Shown here in pieces: positions 8,820 to 17,044 of a stretch of DNA of 64,000 bases. The notes beneath the pieces are model-generated. The model was not told the DNA's origin and did no database searches. It saw nothing but the letters and a program-made list of their open reading frames with translations. The translations under genes and the position numbers were made by a program. Each line of letters begins with the position of its first letter. Position 1 is the stretch's first letter. This stretch comes from Streptomyces colonosanans (GTDB lineage: Bacteria; Actinomycetota; Actinomycetes; Streptomycetales; Streptomycetaceae): NCBI RefSeq assembly GCF_001866645.1, contig NZ_MLYP01000032.1:30234-94233 (forward strand). The letters run 5' to 3'.

Positions 8820-9155
8820 ATGAATCACACCCCGCCATCAGCGCGGACAACGAGCCGTCGGATCCACCGGCGTCCGGTTGTCGGCCTGATAGTTGTCATC
8901 GCAGCGATCGCCGCAACCCTCGGCTGTCAGTCGCAGAATTCCTCGTCTTCTTCGTCCTCCTCAGCCGTACCGCCCTTGATCGGGCACTTTGATGCGACGG
9001 CTTGACTGTCCACACACGGTGCCGAGTACGGGTTGTGCCAGAACTACCGCAACGAACCCTGGCACTACGAACTGCGCCCCAAAGCGATCGACGACGGCTG
9101 CCCGACTATGTATGCCTATGCCAACCCCACCCAGGACCCGAGGATGCAGCAGTGA
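8820..9155 (+). pseudogene. vanY: Collapsed vanY-type D-Ala-D-Ala carboxypeptidase gene
   Basis: One frame runs through the whole remnant. It starts with ATG at 8820, a basic N-terminus, a hydrophobic segment (VVGLIVVIAAIAATLGC, with a lipobox-like Cys) and eight serines in a row. It then jumps to IGHFDATA, a TGA stop at 9003-9005, and continues LSTHGAEYGLCQNYRNEPWH with the C-terminus DPRMQQ. The TGA sits where the family has Trp (AWLSxHGA), so it is a single-base nonsense change. The catalytic core between the Ser linker and IGHF, about 80 or more residues, is deleted. The gene is dead twice over. It is divergent from the VanRS-like pair. Confidence 0.8.
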
Positions 9156-9178
9156 CCGGCAGTGAACCAGGACAGACG

Positions 9179-10258
9179 ATGACGCAGGTGGACACGGCGG
9201 AGACCAGACAGGGCGGCACCGGTCGCCGGGAGTCCGGCGCCGAGACCTGGCGTGCGCGCAGACGCCGGGCGATACGCGCCGCCTCCCGGCCGGGGCCCTG
9301 GAAGCGCGGCCTGGTGCCCGCGGCACTGGCGCTGCTGCTCGGGCTGTTCATGCTGCTGCACGTGAAGATTCCGAACCGGAGGATCGGGAACCTGGGCAGC
9401 TTGGTGGAGACCTTCCTGCCGTGGTTCGGCTTGTTCATCCCGGTGCTGCTGGCCGGGGCGCTGTGGCGCCGCTCCGCCTCCGCCGTGGTCGCGCTACTGC
9501 TGCCGGTCGTGGTGTGGCTGAACCTCTTCGGCGGGCTGCTCGGCGACAAGTCCCACCCGGGCAGCGACCTCACCGTGGCCGAGCAAAACGTCAACGCCAA
9601 CAACCCCGACCCGGCCGGCACCGCCCGCGACCTGGCCGCCTCCGGCGCGGACGTGCTGGCCCTGGTGGAGCTTACCCCGCAGGCCACGGGCACGTACGAG
9701 AAGGAGCTGGCGAAAGCGTACCCACACCACACGGTGCAGGGCACGGTGGGGCTGTGGAGCAAGCTGCCGCTGTCGGGCACCCAGCCGATCGACATCATGG
9801 ACTACGGGCCGCTGGCGGACACCATGCCGGTCGACAAAAAGACGGCCTCGAACCGGGCGCTGCGCACCACGGTGGCCATGGACCACGGGCCGCTGACGGT
9901 GTATGTGGCCCACCTGGGGTCCGTACGGGTGAATCCCAAGGCGGGCTTTTGGACGACCTCGCGGGACATGGGCGTGCAGGTGCTCGGCAAGGCCATCGCC
10001 GCCGGTCCGAGTAAGCGGGTGGTGCTGCTCGGCGACCTGAACGGCACCATGGACGACCGCGCGTTCGCCGACATCACCTCACAGATGCACTCGACCCAGG
10101 ACGCGGCCGGGGACGGCTTCGGCTTCACCTGGCCGGCAAGGTTCCCGGTGGCGCGGATCGACCAGATCCTGGTCCGCGGCGTGGAGCCGGACAGCTCGTG
10201 GGTGCTCCCGGCAAACGGCAGCGACCACTTGCCGGTGGCGGCCGGAATCAGCTGGTGA
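9179..10258 (+). CDS. Membrane-anchored endonuclease/exonuclease/phosphatase-family protein
   Basis: The product is 359 aa from ATG 9179. A GTG at 9152 that overlaps the vanY stop (GTGA) would add nine residues and would imply old translational coupling. Three transmembrane helices lie at about 44-63, 76-96 and 100-121; the catalytic domain follows, probably outside the cell. EEP motifs are VAEQNVNANN, LALVELTPQ with the metal Glu, VYVAHLG, LLGDLNGTMDD, and GSDHLPV with the catalytic Asp-His. The family covers phosphodiesterases of nucleic acids and lipids; substrate unknown. Its place beside a cell-envelope module suggests an envelope role, which is inference. Confidence 0.8.
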   Translation: MTQVDTAETRQGGTGRRESGAETWRARRRRAIRAASRPGPWKRGLVPAALALLLGLFMLLHVKIPNRRIGNLGSLVETFLPWFGLFIPVLLAGALWRRSASAVVALLLPVVVWLNLFGGLLGDKSHPGSDLTVAEQNVNANNPDPAGTARDLAASGADVLALVELTPQATGTYEKELAKAYPHHTVQGTVGLWSKLPLSGTQPIDIMDYGPLADTMPVDKKTASNRALRTTVAMDHGPLTVYVAHLGSVRVNPKAGFWTTSRDMGVQVLGKAIAAGPSKRVVLLGDLNGTMDDRAFADITSQMHSTQDAAGDGFGFTWPARFPVARIDQILVRGVEPDSSWVLPANGSDHLPVAAGISW

Positions 10259-10319
10259 ACACCATAAGGCTGGCGCTCCACCTGCTGCAGATGTAGGCGA
10301 TCCGGCCCTCCGGCAAAGC

Positions 10320-10590
10320 GGGACAGGACCGTCGTGGCGACCTGCACGACGCGGTGGGCGGCGAGTTCGCCTTCACCGCAGAGCGGTTGGCCATGTCCAC
10401 CGGCACCACGGCGCTTCTCATCGGCGACCTGGCGCAGGCCGAAGCGGAGGCCCGGCACGCCCTGGCGCTCCTCGGACAAAGGCCACAGGAGGAACAGTCC
10501 GCTCACGTGCGGGCGAGCGCGGTACCAGACCTCGCGCACGCTCGGCTTCTGGCCGACGACGTGGACGGCGTGGCGGAGAGCAATGCTCAA
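10320..10590 (+). pseudogene. C-terminal fragment of an XRE/TPR-type regulator
   Basis: The frame DLHDAVGGEFAFTAERLAMS, then TTALLIGDLAQAEAEARHAL, matches the TPR-like C-terminal region of the many Streptomyces XRE regulators that track helical repeats. No HTH or start is present upstream: the stretch 10259-10320 after the EEP gene is too short. The frame ends inside the left end of the adjacent IS256 element (DVDGVAESNAQDLW). The gene was evidently cut by that insertion and lost its 5' part. Confidence 0.6.
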
Positions 10591-12040
10591 GATCTGTGGA
10601 TCAGTACGGGCCGGACGCCGAGGGCGTACCTTCCCGATGATCCCTTGACTGACATCGTTTAGGCCCGCGTTGCAGCGCGGGTCGGGAAGGCACGCCCGTG
10701 CTCAGCGTAGTTTCCAACGACGGCTCCACCCAGTCCGGCTCCCTCGTCGACGAGATCGTCCGCGAGGGCGCCCGGCGGATTGGCCGCCGCGCTGGAGGCG
10801 GAAGTCAACCAGTACATAGCCGAGTTGGCGGGAGAACGGGACGAGCGCGGACATCGCCTGGTGGTCCGCAACGGCCACCACCAGTCCCGCACCGTTGTCA
10901 CCGCGGCCGGTCCCGTCGAGGTTACCGCGCCCCGGGTGAACGACCGCCGCGTCGACGACGAGACCGGCGAGCGCAAGCGGTTCGCGTCCAAGATTCTGGC
11001 TCCGTGGTGCCGCAAGTCCCCGAAGATCTCGGAAGTGCTGCCGCTGCTCTACCTGCACGGGCTCTCCTCCGGCGACTTCGTACCCGCACTGGAGCAGTTC
11101 CTCGGCGGCGTGACTGGCCTCTCGCCGGCGACGGTGACCCGGCTGACGAAGCAGTGGAGCGACGATTACGCGGCCTTCCAGCAGCGAGATCTCTCGGAGC
11201 GCGACTACGTCTACGTGTGGGCGGACGGGGTCCACCCCAAGGGCCGGCTCGGGCAGACGCATTCCTGTGTCCTGGTCCTGCTCGGCGTCCGCCTGGACGG
11301 CTCCAAGGAGCTGCTCGCGCTCGCCGAGGGGCTGCGGGAGAGCACGAAGTCATGGGCCGACCTGCTGCGCGACTGCCGCCGCCGCGGGATGCGCGACCCG
11401 GAGCTCGTCGTCGGCGACGGCGCGATGGGGCTATGGCGGGCCCTGGCCGAGGTGTTCCCCGTCGCCCGCCACCAGCGCTGCTGGGTCCACGAAGCCCGGA
11501 ACGTCTCGAACTGCCTGCCGAAGTCCGCACAACCGGGTGCAACGAAGGCGATGCAGGAGATCTACAACGCCGAGGACCGCGCCCACGCCGAGAAGGCGAT
11601 CGAAGCCTTCGCGAAGACCTACAGCGCGAAATGGCCCAAGGCCGTCGCGAAGATCACCGAAGATCAGGAGGGACTACTCGCGTTCTACGACTTCCCCGCG
11701 GAGCACTGGGTCCATCTGCGGACCACGGACCCGATCGAGTCGACGTTCTCCACGGTCAAGCTCCGTACCAAGGTCACCCGCGGCGCCGGTAGTCCGGCCG
11801 CAGCCCTGGCGATGGTGTACAAGCTCGTCGAATCCGCCCAAGCACGCTGGCGCGCGATCACCGGACCCCACCTCGTACCCTTGGTCCGCGCCGGAGCCCG
11901 CTTCGAAAACGGCGTATTGGTCGAGCGCCAGCAGGAGGCCGCTTGACCAGGATGAAGGACGGCGGAAGCCGCCGGATCCCCCTGCGGGACGGTTCCTCCG
12001 ATCGGTGGCCGCCCTCGTCGCGGCTCTCAGGGCCCAAACG
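10585..12040 (+). mobile_element. IS256-family insertion sequence, right end not found
   Basis: The left end begins near gctcaagatctgtggatc at 10585. The same end sequence (with agacctgtggatc) borders the IS256 relic at 37470-37835, which supports the boundary. About 110 bases of leader carry a repeat of the ttcccga type (accttcccgatga, cgggtcgggaaggca). The transposase follows. No inverted copy of the left end is visible between the transposase stop (11946) and the stop of the GNAT gene at 12049, so the right end is lost or strongly diverged. The element interrupts the XRE/TPR relic. Confidence 0.65.
10698..11946 (+). pseudogene. IS256-family transposase, frameshifted near the start
   Basis: It begins at GTG 10698 (MLSVVSNDGSTQSGSLVDEI). 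At about 10778 two bases are missing compared with the RRMLAAALEAEV expected in the family (cggcggattggcc), so the first 27 codons are out of frame with the rest. The remainder, from about 10780, is a complete 388-residue frame. It has the family DDE residues: Asp in YVWADGVHPKG, Asp in LVVGDGAMGLW, and Glu in TTDPIESTFSTVK; the Cys-His motif HQRCWVHEARNV is also present. A TTG at 10780 could restart translation, but normal product formation is unlikely. Confidence 0.85.
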
Positions 12041-12048
12041 GCTGACGA

Positions 12049-12786
12049 TCACGTGTGCTGCATCCACACGTTGGGCTCGATGTAAACGCCCTGGTCCGTG
12101 TCCTTGTCGATGCGGAGCAGGCTGAGGCCCTGCGGGATCACGTAGTCGCCGGACTCCGGGAAAGCCAGGCCTGTCCACTGCTCCCACTCGGAGACGGTGC
12201 CGGTCATAGTCTGCGAGGCGGGGGCGGCGGTAAGGATGCGGGCACCGAGGCGTTGGTGGGTGCGGATCCACGGGTCGAGTGCGGTGCCATCTGGGCGGGT
12301 CCAGTTCATGAACGACTCTATAGACGCCAACGGGTACTGCGACTTCAAGGTGGGGCGGACCGGGGCGATGACGTGTTGCCAGCCAGCGTCGACGGCGAAT
12401 CCGCGAAGCGCGGTGAGGGTCTCGCCGGCCAGGCCGCGGCCTGTCAGCGAGGGTGTGACCACCGCGCCGCAGATGACCAAGGTGTTGAGTTCGGCGCCCT
12501 GCTCGCGGTTCTCAACAGCACGGATGGTGGCGTCAGTGTAGCCGGATGGCAGTGTTTCGACGCTCCCGTCCCAGCAGATCGGGATGCCCCAGCCTGTGGC
12601 AACAGGCGTGCCCTGTTCATCGACGAGCATCACGTTCAGATCGGCGAACCACTCCCGGATCCTGCCGATGTACTGCTTGGCCAGCCGGTCGGCCGTGATG
12701 AACTCGGGGAAACCTTCGCTGAACAGTTCCTCCATCTGCTCATCAGACCAGTCCCTCGCGTCCACCCGTTCAATGATCAAGCTCAT
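12049..12786 (-). CDS. GNAT-family acetyltransferase
   Basis: The product is 245 aa from ATG 12786 (MSLIIERVDARDW); an in-frame extension to 12861 looks unconserved. The acetyl-CoA-binding core is visible: GAVVTPSLTGRGLAGETLTA has the beta4 strand followed by the R-G-x-A/G pyrophosphate loop. The N-terminal half (EELFSEGFPEFI) and a strand with TPVATGWGIPICWDG precede it. Targets of such single-domain GNAT proteins cannot be told from sequence. It ends three bases beyond the left-over IS256 DNA, so the IS may have removed whatever followed. It is soluble and cytosolic. Confidence 0.75.
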   Translation of the reverse strand: MSLIIERVDARDWSDEQMEELFSEGFPEFITADRLAKQYIGRIREWFADLNVMLVDEQGTPVATGWGIPICWDGSVETLPSGYTDATIRAVENREQGAELNTLVICGAVVTPSLTGRGLAGETLTALRGFAVDAGWQHVIAPVRPTLKSQYPLASIESFMNWTRPDGTALDPWIRTHQRLGARILTAAPASQTMTGTVSEWEQWTGLAFPESGDYVIPQGLSLLRIDKDTDQGVYIEPNVWMQHT

Positions 12787-13215
12787 GAAGCGGTTGTAGC
12801 GCAGTGTTACCCACGTTGGCGAGAGGTTATCGGCGGCCTGCAACAGGCGCCGAACCGGCATCGCGTTCCGTTCGGCAGGACCTACGACGCATTGTTCAAC
12901 GACTCCCGGGTCCGGTTGATGGACGACCAGCGACTTGACTACTGATCAGTTTCAGCCACGTGACATCTCCAAGCGCACGACTGCCCTGGGGTCGCAGGGG
13001 CACTCGGCCACAACTCTTGACATTTGCTCCCCAGCAGACCCCGCCTGGCGGACCTGCGGATTCCGCCCACACCCCACACCATCAGGCGACCCCAGAGCGA
13101 CTCAAAGACTCACGAACCGCCCTCTTACTGTTCGTTTCAGAATGCCGTCCTGCGGAGGCGCTGGAGGCCCCATGGAACAATCCCTTCAGTCACGGGCCCA
13201 GGGGGATGACACCGT
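12787..13215. other. Intergenic stretch with a possible gene tail
   Basis: On the plus strand 12850-12945 reads as a protein tail (RVPFGRTYDALFNDSRVRLM, DDQRLDY, stop) without any start. The rest up to 13190 has no recognisable gene. A purine-rich ribosome site (agggggatga) lies just before the gene at 13216. Confidence 0.3.
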
Positions 13216-13617
13216 ATGGAACGGGTTGAGGCTGCGCGAGACCTCGTACTCGGTTACGTCCGCGCTCTGAACGCGATTGATGAGGCCATGAGGGTGGCGA
13301 TCCCCTCACTTGAGCGACTGGCGGACGTCGTCGGCCTGGCCCGTTCGCACCAGATCAGCCGGAGTGATCACATCGGCACCTACTTCTACAAGGTCCATGG
13401 GGCAGGGTGCCTCTTCGTGAGCGACAACGGCACTGAGGTCGATGTGGACTTCGCAGCCGACGGTAGTGAAACCTTCGACCTCTGGAGGCTGCGCGAGTAT
13501 GGGCTGAGCCTGCCGGAGCCTCTTGACGTCACGGATCAGGACATGCGGGCCGCACTGCGGTCGCTGCAACCGCTTCTGAACGAAGTGCGGCAGGGGTGGT
13601 TCAGCGTAGCCAGTTAG
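13216..13617 (+). CDS. DUF6896-type small protein
   Basis: The product is 133 aa from ATG 13216, with GGGGGA about 10 bases upstream. A helical N-terminus (VLGYVRALNAIDEAM) is followed by a beta section: TYFYKVHGAGCLFVSDNGTE, then VDVDFAADGS and FDLWRLREYG. Alternating acidic and hydrophobic residues before a FD.WRL motif are typical of DUF6896, a small protein family in Streptomyces with no known function. Such genes often sit in variable polymorphic-toxin/immunity regions, so an immunity role is possible. No partner toxin is visible here. It is cytosolic, with no signal sequence. Confidence 0.65.
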   Translation: MERVEAARDLVLGYVRALNAIDEAMRVAIPSLERLADVVGLARSHQISRSDHIGTYFYKVHGAGCLFVSDNGTEVDVDFAADGSETFDLWRLREYGLSLPEPLDVTDQDMRAALRSLQPLLNEVRQGWFSVAS

Positions 13618-13757
13618 AGAGAAGGCAGGCTGAGTTCGGAATGACGGTGTGCGGCCTCGCCCGCGACTCCGGTCGAGGGTGGTCATGTGCCGTGATTTGG
13701 GCCTTCGGAGTCCTGTGTCGTCGTGGCGTGTCCGTTGCACCAAGCCAAGGAGGCGGC

Positions 13758-14115
13758 CTCTACCGCCTCCGGGCCGACAGCCTGAACTGGTCGCTGGACA
13801 GATGCGTCTTGGCCGTAGACAGCGAGACGTACAACTCGGCGTTGGTACGGCCGAAGGCCACCAGCCGCGCCACGTCCAGCTCGCGGTCGTGAGCGGCTCG
13901 GCCGGGCCGGATTCGAGGCTGGCTTGGGGTACTTGGTGAGGTGCTTGTGCAGGCTGTCGGTGACCGAGGACCAGTGAGTCAGCCTGCAGCACGGACAGCC
14001 TCCGCAAGCAGGGCGGGCCCGGAATCCACGAGCAGGAACACGCAGACACCGCCGCGCAGTGCGTCGCAGACGTACTCGTCGAGGTGAAGGTGGTGACCGC
14101 GACCACCTGGAGCGG
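13758..14115 (-). pseudogene. Broken NarL-family response regulator
   Basis: Pieces of one regulator appear in changing frames on the minus strand: VVAVTTF near 14110, DEYVCDALRGGVCVFLLVDS near 14080 (end of a receiver domain), and LDVARLVAFGRTNAELYVSL with STAKTHLSSDQFRLSARRR (LuxR HTH) ending at 13758. Several frameshifts and deletions separate them; the HTH lacks a few residues after TNAE. The gene is dead. The flanks 13618-13757 and 14116-14358 contain no other gene. Confidence 0.65.
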
Positions 14116-14358
14116 CGCGGGCACCTCCTGCCAGGCCAGCAGCGGGGGTGCTTCAAGGTCCAGCACCTTCGACGCCGCGAACCAGCGGGTCGCTCACGCC
14201 GGGCTGACCTCGGTACGACGACCAGTGATCTTCCCGGAACGTGTATCGCGGACGTTTCGAAAATCGCATACGCCACCGCAACAGTCTCCCGTCTTCAGTG
14301 GAGGCACGGACCACATTGCATCAACGGTCAGTTGGTCCATCGGGAGAGGACTGTGATC

Positions 14359-15591
14359 ATGAACCAGGATTCCGTACATAGTGTCGACCGGCGGCGGCTT
14401 CTCGGGTGGGGAGGGTTGGCGGCCACCGGCGTGATGGCAGGCGCGTCGCTGGTGGGCGCCCAGCCCGGCCACGCCGACCAGGCCCCAGCCGACCCGATTC
14501 CGTCAGACACCCGGCCTGGCGGAGCCTACGACCGGTATGTGGCCAAGTTGGCCGCCGAGGGCAAGTTCTCGGGCGTGGTGCTGTTGTCGCACCGGGGCCG
14601 GACTGTGCTGTCCCGCAGCTATGGGTTGGCCGACAAGGAGAGGGGGATCGCCAACCACGAGGGCGTAGCGTTCAGCCTCAGTTCGGCGGGCAAGCCGTTC
14701 GGCGCGGTTGCCATCTTGCAGTTGGCGCAGCAGGGCAAGGTGAAGCTGTCGGACACGGTGGGCACCCATCTCAAGGGCTTCGCCAAGGAGATCGCCGAGC
14801 AGGTGACCATCCACCACGTGTTGTCCGGCACTTCCGGACTGGACAACACGAATGAGGACGTGCAACGCGTCTTCAACAGCCAAGATGACGTGCACGAGTA
14901 TTACGAGCAGCGGGCCCGGCAGGCGAAGCTGATGGGCGTCCCGGGCGTTCCAGACACCGCCCATGAGGAGGCAGAGATCACCATTTCCGCGCTGATCGTG
15001 GAGGCCGTGACCGGCAAGACGTACTGGGACTACGTGCAGGAGAACATCTTCGAGCGCTGCGGCATGACCGGCTCGGCGTTCTACACCAGGACGCAGTGGC
15101 TCACCGACGAGCACATCGCGCACCCGTACATGGAGCTGGCCGACGGCAGTGTGGTGGACGCCGTCCGCAACCTGGACAAGAGCAGCCCGGACCCAAACGT
15201 ACCCGGCAAAAATCCGGGCCGCGCCTTCATCGATGCCCCCGGGGACGGCGGCTTCGCCACCGCGCCGGATCTGGCCCGGTTCGCCCGCGCGCTGGGGGAC
15301 GGCACGGTGCTCGACCGGCCCTGGGCCGACGTGCTCACTGCCGCGAAGATCCCGCATGGACCGGCGTCGTTCGGGGCCTACGGGATTCCGGTCTCCATCG
15401 TCAACGGCCAGTGGAACTACCAGCGCGCCGGTGGTAACCCCGGTGTCAGTGCCAACTGGGACATCTACCCCTACACCGGCTGGGTCGGTGTCATCCTCGG
15501 CAACCGCGACGGCGTGCCGCTCCAGGAGATGATCGCGCAGGAGATGCAGGCCGTCACCGGGGCCCCGGTCGGCGGGGGATCGGGCGGCTGA
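14359..15591 (+). CDS. Secreted serine hydrolase (beta-lactamase/DD-peptidase-like)
   Basis: The product is 410 aa from ATG 14359, with GAGAGGA just upstream. A twin-arginine signal (SVDRRRLLGWGG, then a hydrophobic Ala/Gly run) indicates Tat export. The catalytic SxxK motif is Ser109-Ala-Gly-Lys112 in FSLSSAGKPFGAV, followed by the typical IHHVLSGTSGLDN. The Tyr-x-Asn motif expected before ALIVEAVTGKTYWDYV is not seen; the position reads HEEAEITI. The third motif region (GDGGFATAPDLARFARAL, WNYQRAGGNPGVSANW) is present in altered form. Class C-like family members include esterases, DD-peptidases and peptide amidases. With the unusual second motif this protein is more likely an esterase-type member or a weak enzyme; that is inference. 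Confidence 0.75.
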   Translation: MNQDSVHSVDRRRLLGWGGLAATGVMAGASLVGAQPGHADQAPADPIPSDTRPGGAYDRYVAKLAAEGKFSGVVLLSHRGRTVLSRSYGLADKERGIANHEGVAFSLSSAGKPFGAVAILQLAQQGKVKLSDTVGTHLKGFAKEIAEQVTIHHVLSGTSGLDNTNEDVQRVFNSQDDVHEYYEQRARQAKLMGVPGVPDTAHEEAEITISALIVEAVTGKTYWDYVQENIFERCGMTGSAFYTRTQWLTDEHIAHPYMELADGSVVDAVRNLDKSSPDPNVPGKNPGRAFIDAPGDGGFATAPDLARFARALGDGTVLDRPWADVLTAAKIPHGPASFGAYGIPVSIVNGQWNYQRAGGNPGVSANWDIYPYTGWVGVILGNRDGVPLQEMIAQEMQAVTGAPVGGGSGG

Positions 15592-15599
15592 GCATCCGG

Positions 15600-15770
15600 C
15601 GGATTCCGCATCTGCACGGCCAGTGTCGGGTGCGGGGGCCTGGCCGGCACCGAAGAGGTCCCCAGACTCGGCGCCCTGAACGATAACGGCGACGACGAGT
15701 ACTGCTCGTGCCTGGTCTGCACCCAGGGCCTTCGACGGGATGGCCCGCCCGCCTACTGCCGGGCACTCTC
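15600..15770 (+). other. Open fragment before the rRNA relic
   Basis: A plus-strand frame reads FRICTASVGCGGLAGTEEVP and, further on, LNDNGDDEYCSCLVCTQGL, stopping right at the rRNA remnant. Four cysteines are spaced like a zinc-binding or disulfide-rich peptide. No start is evident and no family was recognised. It may be the residue of a gene cut off where the rRNA-derived DNA begins. Confidence 0.25.
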
Positions 15771-15787
15771 ATAGGCCGAGGGCTTGT
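15770..15787 (+). rRNA. Last bases of a 23S rRNA gene (relic)
   Basis: The string ataggccgagggcttgt is the 3' terminus of Streptomyces 23S rRNA, normally preceded by ...ggtacta. Here the upstream bases are unrelated, so the 23S gene has been cut within its last 20 or so nucleotides. The following 70 bases match the usual 23S-5S spacer (ctcgcgtccactgtgttgg). Assigned by recall of actinomycete rrn operons. Confidence 0.65.
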
Positions 15788-15859
15788 CCTCAGTTGCTCG
15801 CGTCCACTGTGTTGGCTCTGAAACCACGAACAGCTTTCCTGCTGTCAGTTTCATAGCGA

Positions 15860-15976
15860 CTCGGTGGTTATAGCGTGAGGGAAACGCCCGATTACATTCC
15901 GAACCCGGAAGCTAAGCCTCACAGCGCCGATGGTACTGCAGGGGGACCCAGTGGGAGAGTAGGACGCCGCCGAACA
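15860..15976 (+). rRNA. rrf: 5S ribosomal RNA, detached from its operon
   Basis: The sequence from ctcggtggttatagcgtgag to gtaggacgccgccgaac is a full-length, about 117-nt actinomycete 5S rRNA. The conserved loop cattccgaacccggaagcta and the helix gccgatggtactgcaggggg are present, and the 5' and 3' ends pair (ctcggtgg / ccgccgaa). There are small differences from the common Streptomyces sequence as I recall it. It is followed by a strong terminator. No 16S or 23S gene precedes it, only the tail of a 23S gene and the spacer, so expression would need an outside promoter. Confidence 0.9.
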
Positions 15977-15983
15977 ATCATTA

Positions 15984-16018
15984 GCCTCAAACCCCTGCCA
16001 TGGGCAGGGGTTTGAGGC
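15984..16018 (+). terminator. rRNA operon terminator hairpin
   Basis: A perfect inverted repeat of 16 bp, gcctcaaacccctgcc / ggcaggggtttgaggc, with a three-base loop lies 8 bases after the 5S gene. It fits the usual factor-independent rrn terminator. The esterase gene on the other strand ends at 16029, so the hairpin can also stop transcription from that side. Confidence 0.85.
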
Positions 16019-16028
16019 ATTTCTGCGT

Positions 16029-16895
16029 TCAGTGTCGCTTGTACTTCTTCAGGAACTTCCACACCACGTCGGTCGCGTTGAGTGCGTAGTCGGCATCGTC
16101 CGGCCATTCATGGCCCATGCCCTCGATGACGTAGCTGTGCACCCGGCTTCCGTCCGCGCACCTCGACATGATGGCCGTGTATTCGCCCGGCTTGTTCACC
16201 CGGTCGGTGGTCACACAGCCCAGCCGTTCCCGCCACGTCGCGATGCCGGCCTGGAAGTAGAGGCTCCCCAGATCCTTGGAGCCGACGATCGTGATGACCG
16301 GGACCGGCCTGGACGGCACATACCCCGGGTCCTGCGTGAGCGGGCCCGTGTAGCCGCCGCTGACCGGGGCGACGGCGGCGAAGACGCCGGAGCGTTCCAC
16401 GGCCAGGCGGAACGACATGTCCGCGCCGTTCGAGAAGCCCGTGGCGTAGACCCGGGAGGGGTTGGCGTCCCAGCCGTCGACCAGGCGGCCCACCATCGCG
16501 GTGATGAAGCCGACGTCGTCCTCGCTGCCGCAGCATTCCAGGGCGTTGTATCCGCCGTCGAGGCCCTGCGGGTAGGCCACAAGGAAGTTGTGGCTGTCCG
16601 CGCGCTTGCTGAAGCCTGTGTAGGCCTCAATGCCCTCCGCGGTGCCCGGGTACCAGTGCATCACCACGACGAGGGGGAGTTTCTTGCCGGGGGTGTAGCC
16701 CGGCGGTGTGTGGAGTTTGAAGGTCCGGTCCTTGCCCTGCCAGGTGAGGGAGAGGTTGTGGTCTCCCCCGGTCGCCGCGGGCGCCGTGGCAGCCGCCGCC
16801 GGGCTGGCGGCCAGGCCGAGCGCGATGAGCGCCACGCTGATGGCGAGGGCTGACCAGCGCCGTATATGGGGGCGTTGTCGCCTTGTGTTGGTCAT
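16029..16895 (-). CDS. Secreted PHB-depolymerase/feruloyl-esterase-like hydrolase
   Basis: The product is 288 aa from ATG 16895. A Sec signal peptide (basic RRQRPHIRRW, a hydrophobic core, then ASPAAAA) is followed by an alpha/beta hydrolase of the LpqC/CE1 type. Conserved parts are LVVVMHWYPGTAE, FLVAYPQGLDG, the nucleophile elbow GFSNGAD with catalytic Ser, a C-C pair in ALECCGSEDD, and the catalytic His in GMGHEWPDDA. The family cleaves polyester or feruloyl ester bonds outside the cell. The last strand and helix (DVVWKFLKKYKRH) complete the fold. Its 3' end faces the 5S gene across a shared hairpin. It appears intact. Confidence 0.85.
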   Translation of the reverse strand: MTNTRRQRPHIRRWSALAISVALIALGLAASPAAAATAPAATGGDHNLSLTWQGKDRTFKLHTPPGYTPGKKLPLVVVMHWYPGTAEGIEAYTGFSKRADSHNFLVAYPQGLDGGYNALECCGSEDDVGFITAMVGRLVDGWDANPSRVYATGFSNGADMSFRLAVERSGVFAAVAPVSGGYTGPLTQDPGYVPSRPVPVITIVGSKDLGSLYFQAGIATWRERLGCVTTDRVNKPGEYTAIMSRCADGSRVHSYVIEGMGHEWPDDADYALNATDVVWKFLKKYKRH

Positions 16896-17044
16896 GAAGG
16901 GAAGGGTGCGGGCGGAAGAGGGGCGAGTCCAGACCTTGGGCGGTCACAACCCCGCAGCCCGACCGACCCAGAGCGGCGAGGACGGCGGGCACATGGCCAC
17001 GGCGTCCGCTGCGGCCAGGTCCAGGACCCGGGCCAGACGCGGAC

